Of a DNA stretch of 64,000 bases, positions 21,362 through 32,720 are shown piece by piece. Origin of the DNA: Lithospermum erythrorhizon (taxonomy: Eukaryota; Streptophyta; Magnoliopsida; Boraginales; Boraginaceae); assembly GCA_019722365.1 (NCBI GenBank), contig JADFUC010000758.1:248001-312000 (forward strand), given 5' to 3'. A program made the position numbers and the translations under genes. Numbering within the stretch: position 1 is the first letter of the stretch; every line of letters begins with the position of its first letter. A model generated the notes under the pieces. That model worked only from the letters and a program-made list of their open reading frames with translations, made no database searches and was not told where the DNA came from.

Positions 21362-24099
21362 TTATATTTTATTTGTTTGATCTGTTGAACCAACAGTTTT
21401 GGTTTGATCTGTTGTCTTATCATGATCTACTTTCTTGGTTTGAGCTGTTGCATTAACAGGGCTGGGTTGAGTTGTTGCATTTGTGTTCTTGGTTTGATCT
21501 TCTGTTGCATTTAGTTGCTGGGTTTGATCTTTTGCATTCACAGGGTTGGTTTGATCTGTTGGCTTAAGTTGATCAACTTTCTTGATTTGATCTGTTGCCT
21601 TAACAGAACCCCCAGGAGTATCTTCAACTGAAGAATCATCAAGCTGGAACTTTGCAAAATCACCAACCATTGATTTCTCCTCATTCTGCAAAGCCTCTTT
21701 CTTGGCTTCCTCTGCCTTTTCAACCTTTTCCTTGGTCATCATCGACACGCCCCCAACTGCATTCGCCACTTTCCCGAATGCATTCGAAACCCAAGATGCT
21801 CCTGTGGCTAGCAAAGAATTACTCATGATAGCAGTCCCGGCATCACTCGCCTTCTGCTCAGCAACAGCATAGGCCGATTTAGTTTTCTCCGAAACTTGAA
21901 ACTTTCCATCGATCTCTTTAACCTTATCGTTCACAACTGCTGCTCCAACGCTTATCTTTTCAGTTAGGCCTATTTTGTTATCTATTGAAACAACAGTAGC
22001 CGACGCCTTTGAACTCAAGTTGTGTTTTTCATCTAAAGACTTAGCCTTGTTGAGTGCATCCTTTCCCAAAATGAAGCCTTTGGCTAGCATTGTGCTCACC
22101 ATATCCTCAGCTTTCCTGGTCGTACCATGACTACCATCATTGGTTTTGGACTTTGAATCCTTCAAAAAAAAGGCGAATTTCCGCTTAAATTGGGATGTGG
22201 GTAAGCTAAAGGACAATCAAATGTAGATACAAACAATTTAAGCAACATGATGAAAGATCTTACTGCTTTCAGAACAGCATCAGTAGGAAGTTTGTAGTTT
22301 TCAGCTAGAACAACTGAAATTGAATTTGAAGCTATTGTGGCTCCCTGAAGCACAAACAAGACAATTATGATATAGGGTGAATGCAAATAAATATAATTGG
22401 TAATTCTATAATACATGGTCAATCTCTTGAAAAATATTGTAATAAAATAACATATATAATCAATAAAATATTAAAAACAGTAATTATTGCATATAACGCA
22501 CGTATCAAATTACTAGTATTTTCTAAACTTACTGATAAAAGCATAGCGGTTTCTGCCTCTTTCGGATTCTTGAAGGTAACATATGCAGTTTGTGTTGTTT
22601 CACTTTCTCTGAAAAGAATGTGATAAAGTCCTTAAGAATTAAGTAAAAATATTTGTAGTAATTGCTTGACTTACTAACTTTTGCATGTCAATATACTGAA
22701 TCTCCCCAGAAAAAGAAATGAATTCTTCAAGTTCATCTTTAGAGGTGTTTTTTGAAAGATTGCTCACTTTTACAGTTTTTACCTGCTACAATAACAAAAC
22801 AAACAAATAAGAAAAGTCTACCCAAGACTGCCGAGAGGGCAAGAGAGTAAATGTGCATAATTGAAATGGCAATATCATGAAGACAATATATGCCTTGCAT
22901 TTACCAAGAATCTTTCTCATTTATATAATTTCGCAAGGAATTTAAACGACAAATTTAAACACGCAGACGTATCACTTTCAAATTAAATGAAAGTTATTTT
23001 TAATACATGGTAGTTTTCAAATTTGACATGAGCTTACTATATGCTTAACAATTGTTACAAAAAATATTTATAAATTAGATTAATTTTTTCAATTAAAATT
23101 AGTTACTACTCTAGCCGTCCTAAAAGATTGTCACATTTTTAATTTTTAATGAATGACTTTTTAATTTTCAACTAAATAATTTTTAATGTGTTATATATTT
23201 GCTTTAAAAATATATCAATATGTAGTATTTTCAACATACTTCACTATTAACTCGATACTTTGATTCAAATAAAAGTTTTCTTGGATGCCAATCAAGATCG
23301 TGAAAGCCATAATTTTTTACCATATGAAATGTAACAATCTTTTTAGGGACGGAGGTAGTATTTTTTAAATATTAATTTTAATATTTTTAATTAATAAATA
23401 TTAAGATTTTTACCTCATTAATTAAATTTTATACTTAATTATATGTAATTATAACATAATGTTTATATAAAAATTTATGAAATAACTGTTGAATAAAATT
23501 GCACAGATTGGACTATACACAGATTACTAGTTTAGGTAGTTATTAAGGATTATATAAAGTGTCATATTATTTTACCCAATATAGGTAAATCAATAAATTC
23601 ACGACACATAACCTGCTAATATCACCTTCTAGTCGATGGGTCAATAGTGTGATTGGCACCTAATTTAAGTTTTCACAAGAACGCTCTCATGGCTCAATCT
23701 CGGCCGAAACATATTATACTTTATTAATAGAGTACTTACACTACCTGCCTTTAGCTATGAATTTCAGATATTCTAATTTATAATATTATGTAATCTTCAC
23801 AGCTAATTTAAAAAAAAAAAAAATACAATTCTAATTTTTGTTTAAAAACACAACGTCATGATGAGGTTTGAAATTTTGACTTTTATCTAATGCATAACCA
23901 CAACATCAAACAGTTGCTACTACGAATTATTAGTTCCAAGATCCTATGCAACAAAATACTGAAAACTCACATTAGAATTATTTGTTGACAAATCTGGATT
24001 ACTAGTTGGAAGTGCATCATCTTCTCCAGTCTTTTTATCTTTGTTTTCCACAACCTTGTTGTCGTTGTTTTCCATGGTCGTTTTATCCTTGTTTTCCAT
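21362..24099 (-). CDS. BPA1-like: BPA1-like RRM protein (binding partner of ACD11 family)
   Basis: Coding exons: 23971-24099, 22679-22782, 22533-22608, 22264-22344, 21362-22159; 1188 nt, 395 aa, GT-AG introns in frame. Arabidopsis BPA1 and relatives bind the sphingolipid-transfer protein ACD11 and act in ROS-linked defence. After a 43-residue Asn/Lys-rich N-terminus comes one RRM: VKTVKVSNLSKNTSKDELEE (beta1/RNP2 side), FISFSGEIQYIDMQ, TAYVTFKNPKEAETAMLLSG (RNP1 side), ATIASNSISVVLAENYKLP. The family signature follows: EDMVSTMLAKGFILGKDALN, then a KIGLTEKISVGAA helix, VSEKTKSAYAVAEQKASDAG and NSLLATGASWVSNAFGKVAN. It then departs from the family with a charged linker and about 80 residues of degenerate ATDQTK-type repeats. 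Start: ATG 24099, because the longer frame (24150) would lie in a likely 5' UTR intron (24122-24225, GTAAG...TAG). Confidence 0.9.
23105..23360. mobile_element. Stowaway-type MITE in intron 1 of the BPA1-like gene
   Basis: Left end tactactctagccgtccta then aaagattgtcaca; right end tgtaacaatctttttaggga cggaggtagta. The ends are inverted repeats with few mismatches and TA flanks both sides. About 256 bp, non-coding. Confidence 0.75.
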
Positions 24100-24892
24100 A
24101 CTCTTTTCCAATAAGTTTATGCTATCAACACAAATTATATTAGTGATCAATAAGTATGCAACATAACATAATCAAATGAAAGGTTAATGCATGGCTCCTA
24201 AAGCAATAAAAGATGAAGATCTTACTAGAGGAAAATTCGTGTATCATTCGATAAGGAGAAATAAGAAGTAGATTATAAAGTTTTATTACTTTATTTAGCA
24301 AATTTGTGAAACTACAACCTTACAAATTGACTAATCAATGTTGACCCCAAACTCGGCGCAACTTTAGGATGATTTCTCGACCATTGCCTACAATTTTGTT
24401 TCCTCGTTTCTAGGCAATATAGTAGCATGGATAAAGTTGGAAATTTGTTCTCCGGATGGAATTTTAATTAAAGTATTAAAAATTGTCTTTCATATCATAT
24501 ATATTGATTATTATTTGAGAGTATATCACAAACTTATGTAACAATCAATCTTTCATTTAAATTCCTGAAATTTCTATCGTACCAATTTTCCTCAATAAGT
24601 TACTAAAATTTCGTTTCTAAAAAAATTGATCCCGATAACCATTTGAATAAAAAAATTCTTTGATTAGTTTAAGTGTAAATATCACAAATCAATTATATTT
24701 GATTTCAATTTTACATAAAATTGCATTTTTAATGCTTTAAGTTTCGAAAAAATTGACTCCGGAAAGGAAGAAATTTTCAATAAAAATCCCTTACTATATA
24801 GATAAAAATCAAATGTTACAAGCAATAAAAATCCTTCACAAGTGAAAAATTACTCAGATGCTTATTCTTCTTGTTACAAAAGTTGGTAATAA

Positions 24893-27800
24893 TTAATCTG
24901 TGTGAGACTTCCTTTTCTCACATCGTTTGACATACCAACTAGCATGGTGCTTCAGGCCCATGCTAACCATTATCTTGAGAATACCAAGCATCACAAACGT
25001 CATTGTTGCGAGGAGAAGCATACAAAACACTCTCCACGGAAGAGGATTATACGGAAGGTGAGCTGCATACACAGGTCGAAGAACCCGAAGTACCTATTGT
25101 ATTTGTATATTAAAATTCCTTAACGAAAAATGTCTATAGAATAGATAGAGGTTTCTAGAGGGATTCTCAACTCTAATTTACTGCTGTAACTTCCAATTGA
25201 TGGCAACAACTATTGTAGTTTAATACTTACCACACATGCTGGTGCCAGAGGAACAAAAATGAGCTTCCGCTTCCCAGGATCTGTTAGTTTGTTCAGTGTC
25301 TGCCCGAGAGAAAGAAACAAAATTAGAGGTCGAAGCAACTCTCTGGTACTGCATCAAGTTCTGTCACTTCCGTGATACATGACAGTACAATATATTATTC
25401 GAAATCATGTACAATTAAATGAGGAAGAAACTCGGAAGCCAAGAAGAAATCTCAGATATCTATCGGATAGGTGAAGCAAGATGCTATACGTATCGAGTAG
25501 CCAGAAACTATACCTGATTTGAGAGGTCTTCCAAGAATTCTGAGAATGCAATAGGCTTTATATCATTGAATTTGGCAACGAAAGAGTGCTTGATTATATC
25601 AACAAAGACTTCACATAGATAAACATACAGAGCATTCTGCAAAGTTCAGATAAAAGTTGAAAATCAACGAAGCATAGAAGTTAACAATTTCAGATGTATT
25701 TTTTGTATGAATCATCTGACTTACAGAAAGGAAGTTCTTGAACCAAGGTCCCTCTGCTTCCAAAAGGTTTTGAGCTAAAACAAACAAGAGAAATGCACAA
25801 ATATGGAACCGCTCTATAGAATCTGTTTCAAGATAGCTAATATTAATCAGTTCTAATATCTAACAATATAAAGGAATGAAAACTAAATATGCATGTACAA
25901 GCACATTTCCCTTGATACACAAACTTCAGTTGCTAAAGCTGAGAACTAGATCTCGCACATAAATTCATATTTAGCCCGAGTACACTCACTATATCAGCAT
26001 CCTGGGATATAGTTATACTAACCTACCAGCTATTCACTTTTCTTGTTTGTCTGTTCATTCTCATTAACTAGTTATAACTATATTTCCGAAATAGAAATGA
26101 ATAACTAACCAACATAATGCAAAAATAGTACATATGAATTAAAATGTCGTAAGAAAGGCTCAACAAATAACTAAAAAGAGCATACTGTATTAGGATCTTC
26201 AAGAAGTATTACAATGAAAGTACATAAGGTTGTATTACAGGAACATTCTTGTACAAAGGCAACTCTACTCCTTAGACATGTAATAATAGGCATCCTGTGA
26301 ATGAATTTTAGTATCACCAGACTTTCAGCATCCAGTGAGATAAAAAAGCATTTAAATGTCAATCATGTGAGTGGAACGAGAAAACTTGCATAAGAGAACT
26401 GACCAGAATATACAATGCTGTGAACATTATCCTTGCTAAAGCGCTTGAACACATTGCTTTTTATCTCAGCAAAATTGTTTGACAAAAGCAAAGTGAACAG
26501 GGCATTATTGTGAGCAACTATACAGGTCGACAAAGTTATGGCCTGGACTAATAAAATGAAGGAATGGATAAGTTTAAAATGTCAAGGGAACAGAATGGTA
26601 GAGGAAAGGTACCAAGTGTTTGCATGTGCAAGAGAAAAATAATAATTGCATGAGAAAACTGTGGATTCGAAGCATAAGGATATTTGATGACACAATTGCC
26701 AAAACTTCATCTGAAACGAATCTCGGCAGCGCGTTCCACGTGTTCTCTGGTGCCGAATGTGCTAATCCATTTGCGGAGTTAAACACAGTTTGCATAACAT
26801 CACCAACAAAATTTTGGAAGAGCCTATCAAATATCTGTCACCAACAAGATATCATATGCATGGAGCAACATACCGGCAATAAAAAAATAAGAAGGTTTTG
26901 CTTACAAATTACCCTAACCACAGATACTCCATTCATTTAAAAGAATTATGTGCCTCTTAAAACACAAACATATTCAAATAGAATTCGTTTTCACTGAGGT
27001 CTAATAAGGTTGGGACTTGGGAAGGACAAACGTAGTCCAGAAACACAAACCATAAGACTAAAAAGTGAGTCAAGTGACTACAGCTCCAAGATAGTTGTTA
27101 CATTCGCTTACCTCCAAGACATTGTACACCACATACAGTTTAATTGTCCCCTGACCACGAATCATGTGGTATATCATGCTGATGTCTGTGAAAGAGAGCA
27201 AGATGTATTAGAGAGACAGATATCTCGCTGCACAATGGGCTAGCATAAGAAAACAAGGAGTGTTTCTCTGAGCCTTTCTGAATTTTGTTAGCTTATCAAA
27301 AAAAAAACAATCCAGGTCCAACCATTTTTTTTTCAACTCAAGCTAACTTATAAGCTTTCACAAAAGCTAAAGCCAAACACTCCAAACATACCAATTTGCT
27401 GCATTAGGGTGACTCCACAAGCCATGACTAACAAACAGCCAAAATCTGATAATTCTTCTGCTGAAGGTTTGTCGAACTGCCTGCCACAAGTGTGGTTAAA
27501 TTACTTTGCAACCTAGAAAACACAGAAAGATAATGCAGAGTTGCAAACAGGAGTAACAGTTCTTGTTTTTCCCCTTAACTACTCATTTGTAAGTTTTGCC
27601 GGAATTTGCCCTAATGCCTATAATTTTAACAGCATAAAAAGGAAATGTTTTTGAAAGAAGAATCGTGTTGTTTAATACTAATTTTAATCAAAGATAAAAT
27701 TATGAAGTTTGGGGAATCAATAGTGTCTTTACTATGCCGAGAAAGAACTAACCTTTTCTTGAAAGACTGCCACAATGTCATGGCCATCCTCACTGGCATG

Positions 27801-29602
27801 ATGGTGAAAACAGATAAAAAAGAATCCAAGCAAACAAAGAAGCCAACATCTATAACCTGAAAATATTTTGCCGGCACTCCTTCTCTTACACATCTAAAAC
27901 AACTAGGATAAAAAAATAACAAATAGAGATTGGAAATTATAGATTGCAGTTATAATGGTGAGGAATGCCAGAAGAAATGAATAGGTCATGTGTGGAAAAG
28001 GTGTTCTCGAAATCATGTTTCTGCTAAGCAGTTCCCGATTCTCTAGGTTATACATCAACTGCTAAAAAAAAACAAAAGCATAACAAACTCTCACAACACC
28101 TATATAGTTGAAAAACAGTGATACCTCTTGATCTAATAACAATACACGAGAAAATCTTACAGATAGGTAATATTGCAATGTCTAATAAAACCCCGATATA
28201 GAATACTAGGCATTCGCATGCATATTTATATAACCATACATCACAACTCTCTAAAAACTGGTGAAAAGGGAAAAAATAAAAGCATGACCTCTAATCCTTG
28301 TTACAAAAGCCAACAGGTTATGAACAGAAGAAGGACAATATCATAAATAATTTGAGAAAAACAACAATACAGATAATGTCATATGTATTAACTGAAAAGA
28401 ATGTGAAATTGAAATTAAAGACAGAAAAAGGCAGTTAGCTACCAGTTCACATCGCCAGGGCAAACGAAATATGGTATCATATACCCTTTCGCGCTCCTTC
28501 TCATTCCCAAGAGTGAGTGTACTCCTGAAGGAATGCCCAGTGTGCAAGTCTTCCATAAAGTGTTTAATAGGTGACGTTTCAATAAGACAATTCTCCATCA
28601 CTGAGAGAGAAAGAGATCAACAAAAGGAATTGGCACAGCAAACATACGTAAATATAACATAGACACTTTAATTTAAACTAAGCTCTATAAGCAATAATCC
28701 CCATTCATCACTTGTTTTTATCCATTTAACTACTACTCAGTGCCTAATCAACCTCTCCATACCAAACTAATAAAGGACATAAACAGACAAGGACATAAAC
28801 AGACCTATCAGACAAAAAAAGTATATGAATACTGATTAAACCACACGGAAGTGTAGAGTTTTTAGTTACCCCCCAAACACTCACCCCTTTTCTGGCATAA
28901 CCACATTATCCTTCCTGCAACAGAATTTACATACATCTAACACATTCAAATCTCAAATTCCACTACTCAAACAATAACATACCCCAATGCCTATAAAGGG
29001 TCTCCCGAGTCCCACCAAAGCAGGGTAAGGGGTCGGATTGTATGCAATCTTACTCGCGTGATAACAAAAAGATAACAAATCCAACAAATACATAAAAATC
29101 GCTTACAACGAGGATCACTAGCCATCAATTTCTTCCAATCCAACGAAACCTCGCCCTCCAATCTCCTCTCATTCACAATCTCCCTCTTCTTACTACCCAT
29201 TATTTCTTCCTTCCCCCCATTCTCTTCGACCCCAATACCCGAACCCGAAACCTCATCACTCCTCCCACTATTAACAAACCCCACATTCCTCTGCCTCAAC
29301 TCCCCCCCAAATTGCACCACCCCATTAACACTACTACAACTAAAACCCCTCCCTCCATACTCCACCTCATCAATATAATCAAAATTCACAATTTCATCAC
29401 TTTCCAAAATAGCAGAAGCTTGACTTTCAACTGAATTTTCGCTATTCAATTTCTTCTTCCTTCTCCTATTCTTCTTCTTCTTAATATTATTATTATTATC
29501 ACTATGCAATGAGCTCAATGAATCCGATAAAACGACGTCGTTTTGTTCCATCCATTGAAGAACATCAAATGAATAACTTCTTTCTCTTGATTTTGAACCC
29601 AT
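24893..29602 (-). CDS. POD1: POD1/TAPT1-family ER membrane protein
   Basis: Homologue of Arabidopsis POLLEN DEFECTIVE IN GUIDANCE 1 (TAPT1/DUF747 family), an ER protein needed for pollen-tube guidance and early embryo patterning. Coding exons: 29107-29602, 28443-28600, 27753-27856, 27392-27480, 27112-27185, 26660-26834, 26404-26547, 25725-25822, 25514-25636, 25231-25299, 24893-25093 (TAA 24893-24895); about 576 aa. The N-terminus is soluble, with a KKKKNRRRKKK basic run and GGELRQRNVGF as in POD1. The conserved core has IKHFMEDLHTG, ERVYDTIFRLPWRCEL, VGFFVCLDSFLSVFTIMPVR, MIYHMIRGQGTIKLYVVYNV, NNFAEIKSNVFKRFSKDNVH, DIIKHSFVAKFNDIKPIAF, FVPLAPACV and RPVYAAHLPYNPLPWRVF. It ends after a hydrophobic span in a Lys-rich tail. 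Doubtful: the exon 6/7 junction, where the donor is weak and the expected ILHSFxLLxQAITL stretch is altered. Other junctions are clear. It is slightly shorter than the Arabidopsis protein. Confidence 0.94.
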
Positions 29603-30000
29603 TTATTAATTTTTTTCAGGTTTTGATTAAAAAAAATATTTATTTTTAATTTTGAGAAATTTAACTATATAATATACACGAATAATTAAAATATTTGTAT
29701 AATCTATAATTATTTATGTTCATCTGTAGATATTTTTATATATACGGTGATGATGATTGATTGAGGAGGTCAGCTTTGGGAATTGGCCGTTGTGGGGTTT
29801 TAGTTCTGAGCTGTTATACACACCTGGAGTGTTGGGTTTTTGGGTGTAAAATAGTATGTTCTTGCATATACATTTATGATGTAGTTAGGAGGAAGTTTCG
29901 TTAGGGTAAAATTGTCGTTTATTTAAAAAGTTCTTGATACGGGTGTGTATAGTGTTGCTAAGGTTCTTTTTTTCACAGGCATACTTTTATTAAAATAAAA
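29603..30000 (-). promoter_or_regulatory. Upstream region of the POD1-type gene
   Basis: AT-rich DNA immediately before the start codon on the minus strand, with TATA-like words around 29665-29675 and 29736-29745. No specific element can be assigned. The right edge grades into transposon-like DNA. Confidence 0.35.
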
Positions 30001-32160
30001 TTGAATTAGTCACAATTCGAATAAAAAAGGAGTTCGTGCTCGGCATTATTACGATATGATAAGCTACGGTATTGAAAGAGCGTAAAATCGAATAGATAAA
30101 TCGGCATGAGATCAGTAAGTAGGCTTTAACTCGATCCGTGGCTTCGGTGAAATCGTGGCGTCGAAATCGTGAGATATGTCATGCGATTCAAAGCCAAGTT
30201 AAGTAAATGGCCAAAGGTGTGTGTGTGGTGAGTCGTAGCCAGCAGCAATGCCGTGAAAGGGCGGGTCTTGAAGCCAAAGTGCCCGACATGAAATCGCGGC
30301 AGATTCGCCCATTTCGTTTTACGGTTCCGCACCTGGCAGATTCGAGTCGGCCGTTGGGCCCTTCGGTGCTTTTTCTTGGAACATGGCGTGGTTTCGCCTT
30401 GACCTTACTTGCCGCACTGGAAATTCCACGGACAAAAGCTACCCTATGAGGCGTCATCAAAGGAAAACATGGGGAAATCATCAAAGCAACAAAACACGAA
30501 GAATCATGAAGATTGACAAGCAAATGTTGCCCGTTATCGTGAAACATCGAGCCATGAAGAAGAAGAGGAGGCGATGGGTCTTCAAGAAAACACTACCAAG
30601 TCGCGCCAACTAAGAAATACGCGAAAACACGAAAACCTCCCTTGAGAATTCATGGCGAGTGGAACCAAATATCATGACCCCAAGCGAGATCAAGATGAAA
30701 CGGTGAGAATTTGGAGAAGCAACCGGAGAACAAACGAACACATAACAGCATTCAAATGGGTAGAGCGATGAGAGTTAAGTCGATGAGCATGCATGAGCAA
30801 CGACAAAAAACGAGCCGATCCCCAGCTTCACTTGCCATTCGGATCACCCGTCAACCGAGCCGCCCAGCATCCAAAACAACGGCTCGGCCAAGGAATGAAA
30901 AAGGAAGGGGAAAGCAGACATTAGCGAAACGAGGGTTCACGGCCGCAAATCACCGTCGATTCGTAGGGGTGGGTAGATGAATCTGGTGAAGAAAACTACT
31001 TGTGTAAAGCGGGTGGAAAGAGCGCGTCTTGGCAGCCATTGACCCATTCGATTGCGGTCCAAAAGGCATCAATCGCGATTTAAATGAATAAACCATTGAA
31101 AGATGAGAGATTCAGAAGAGGATCGATTATGCGAGGCGTAGAGGGATCCCAATCAGAGAGGTAACTTGGGAAGAGAAAAGAGATGGAGGCAGCCAGGAAG
31201 TTGAGAACTGGCGGGAGAGAAATGTTCTGAGCCCCCAAATTGCTCGGTTCTGGTTATGCGTTGTGGGAATTGAGTTGTACGTTGTGATGTGAAAGTGGAA
31301 TACTCGAAATTTAGCGTCGGCGATTTTTTTACTAGAGAAGTCTTGTGTGTTTTTTAAAAACTCAGAGCTATAGAAAGTGAAACATGCATACGATAGCATC
31401 TTGAGAGTCTAAATTTTAAGCAATTAAAGAAGTCTAATTTCAAAAAGCTTATCTCCGTCTTACACCTACATTTCAGCTAACATAGTCTTCGTATCACATA
31501 TGCCTCCGATCCCACGTAGTATGTAACCGCCCCGGAATGCATGACATGAAATCCCATGAGTGGATCTTTGGAAAACTGGCGGCTCACAGCTTGAGAGGAA
31601 GTATGTGTAATAATACTCGCATGTGCGAGGATCGAACAAGGCACTCCCGATTTAGAGGCAGTTGACTCTGTTAGAATTTAGAATTAAAGTGTTCTTGCCG
31701 CTGTATTGAATCAGTGGAGTACCAAATCTAGTATTCATGATTCCAGATTGGTACGAGATCAATTGCTTAAATTTTATACTCATAAAATGCTTAATTTATT
31801 TGATCGTTTAAAGGAAAATTCTTTTATTAAAGAAAATTATTGATTGTCTGATTTTGAAAGTGAAGGATATCGCTTGCGATAGAAAAAGGAATATTAGGGA
31901 ACAATGCAAACTTTGTCACAAAGTTGCGTTGGTTAATGAAGCGATCGGCTTATAATGAAAAGAAATTTTCTTGGGTGATCGATTAAATTGAGACGAAGGA
32001 AGTATGATTCTTAGTACGAAGATGCGTGTTACCATGTTAAAAATAATTGATATAGTAAATGTCCACCTCACTCTTTTCTTTCAATCGATGGGATATTATT
32101 AGAAAGAAAAATATCGAGCGTTCTGTTTGTTTATCGAAGCGAAAGAAAAGATAACAATAG
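30001..32160. other. Decayed transposon-like DNA, no recognisable domain
   Basis: GC and CpG content rises from about 30.0 to 31.3 kb, with overlapping open frames on both strands (for example 30188-30547 minus and 30207-30449 plus) whose translations are basic, low in hydrophobic order and match no family I know. Such frames are common by chance in GC-rich repeat DNA. From 31.4 to 32.1 kb it is mixed and non-coding. Confidence 0.4.
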
Positions 32161-32720
32161 TTAATCAACGCAATGTACTGCATTATTGGATTCTCGAGAC
32201 GTGTACTGGAATTTTACTTCCAAATATCTAGCCAAGTGATGAGTGTCTTCTACTATGATATCAATTTCCATTGGTGTCTTCTGTTGTCCATTGATACTAC
32301 GGATAAGCTGTAACGAATCACTCTCCACTTCCAATCTAAGTTGCCCCTGCCTTATTGCAAAATGTAATGCCTCTCTTAGTGCTAAAGCTTCAGCTACCAG
32401 CGCACTTTCCACATGGTTAATCTGTTGGAAATGAGCTCCCTTGAAAGCCCTCCCGAACCTCGACTAATCACTCCTAATGTGCCTCGCCTTTGTTGTTTAT
32501 CCTATCCGGCATCACAATTGGTTTTAATGATCCATTGGTTTGGTGGCTTCTATCTCTGTTTTACCTTGTTCTGTTCGACAGCTGTTGTGTCAAGAGAATA
32601 TGAGCACAACTGGGAGTATTCAACTGCCATCTGAATACCATCAGCCCAGATTTGTTTGAAGTCGCCTCTTACTCCTTCGAAAACTAAGCCGTTCCGGTGC
32701 TTCCATAGATGCCAAAGAAC
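32161..32720 (-). pseudogene. RNase H-like (RVT_3) fragment of a LINE or related retroelement
   Basis: Reading leftwards from about 32.72 kb: LWKHRNGLVFEGVRGDF (the zf-RVT to RNase H linker typical of plant LINE proteins), then PPNQWIIKTNCDAG with the first catalytic Asp, GTLGVISRG, then an open stretch at 32161-32412 with VESALVAEALALREAL (catalytic Glu), LEVESDSLQLI (Asp) and YTSRESNNAVHCVD. In-frame stops (for example a TAG after VKQR and at CDAG-DK) and at least one frameshift near 32430 break it. No reverse transcriptase or endonuclease part is found nearby. Plant genomes also have domesticated single RNase H-like genes, but the stops argue against function. Confidence 0.7.

Noticed and set aside
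26620..26940. A plus-strand 106-codon gene
   Set aside because: It is the antisense shadow of POD1 exon 6, whose minus-strand reading matches the family.
30188..30547. A 119-codon minus-strand gene
   Set aside because: Overlaps plus-strand frames of similar length, has no motif, and lies in GC-rich repeat-like DNA where chance frames are expected.
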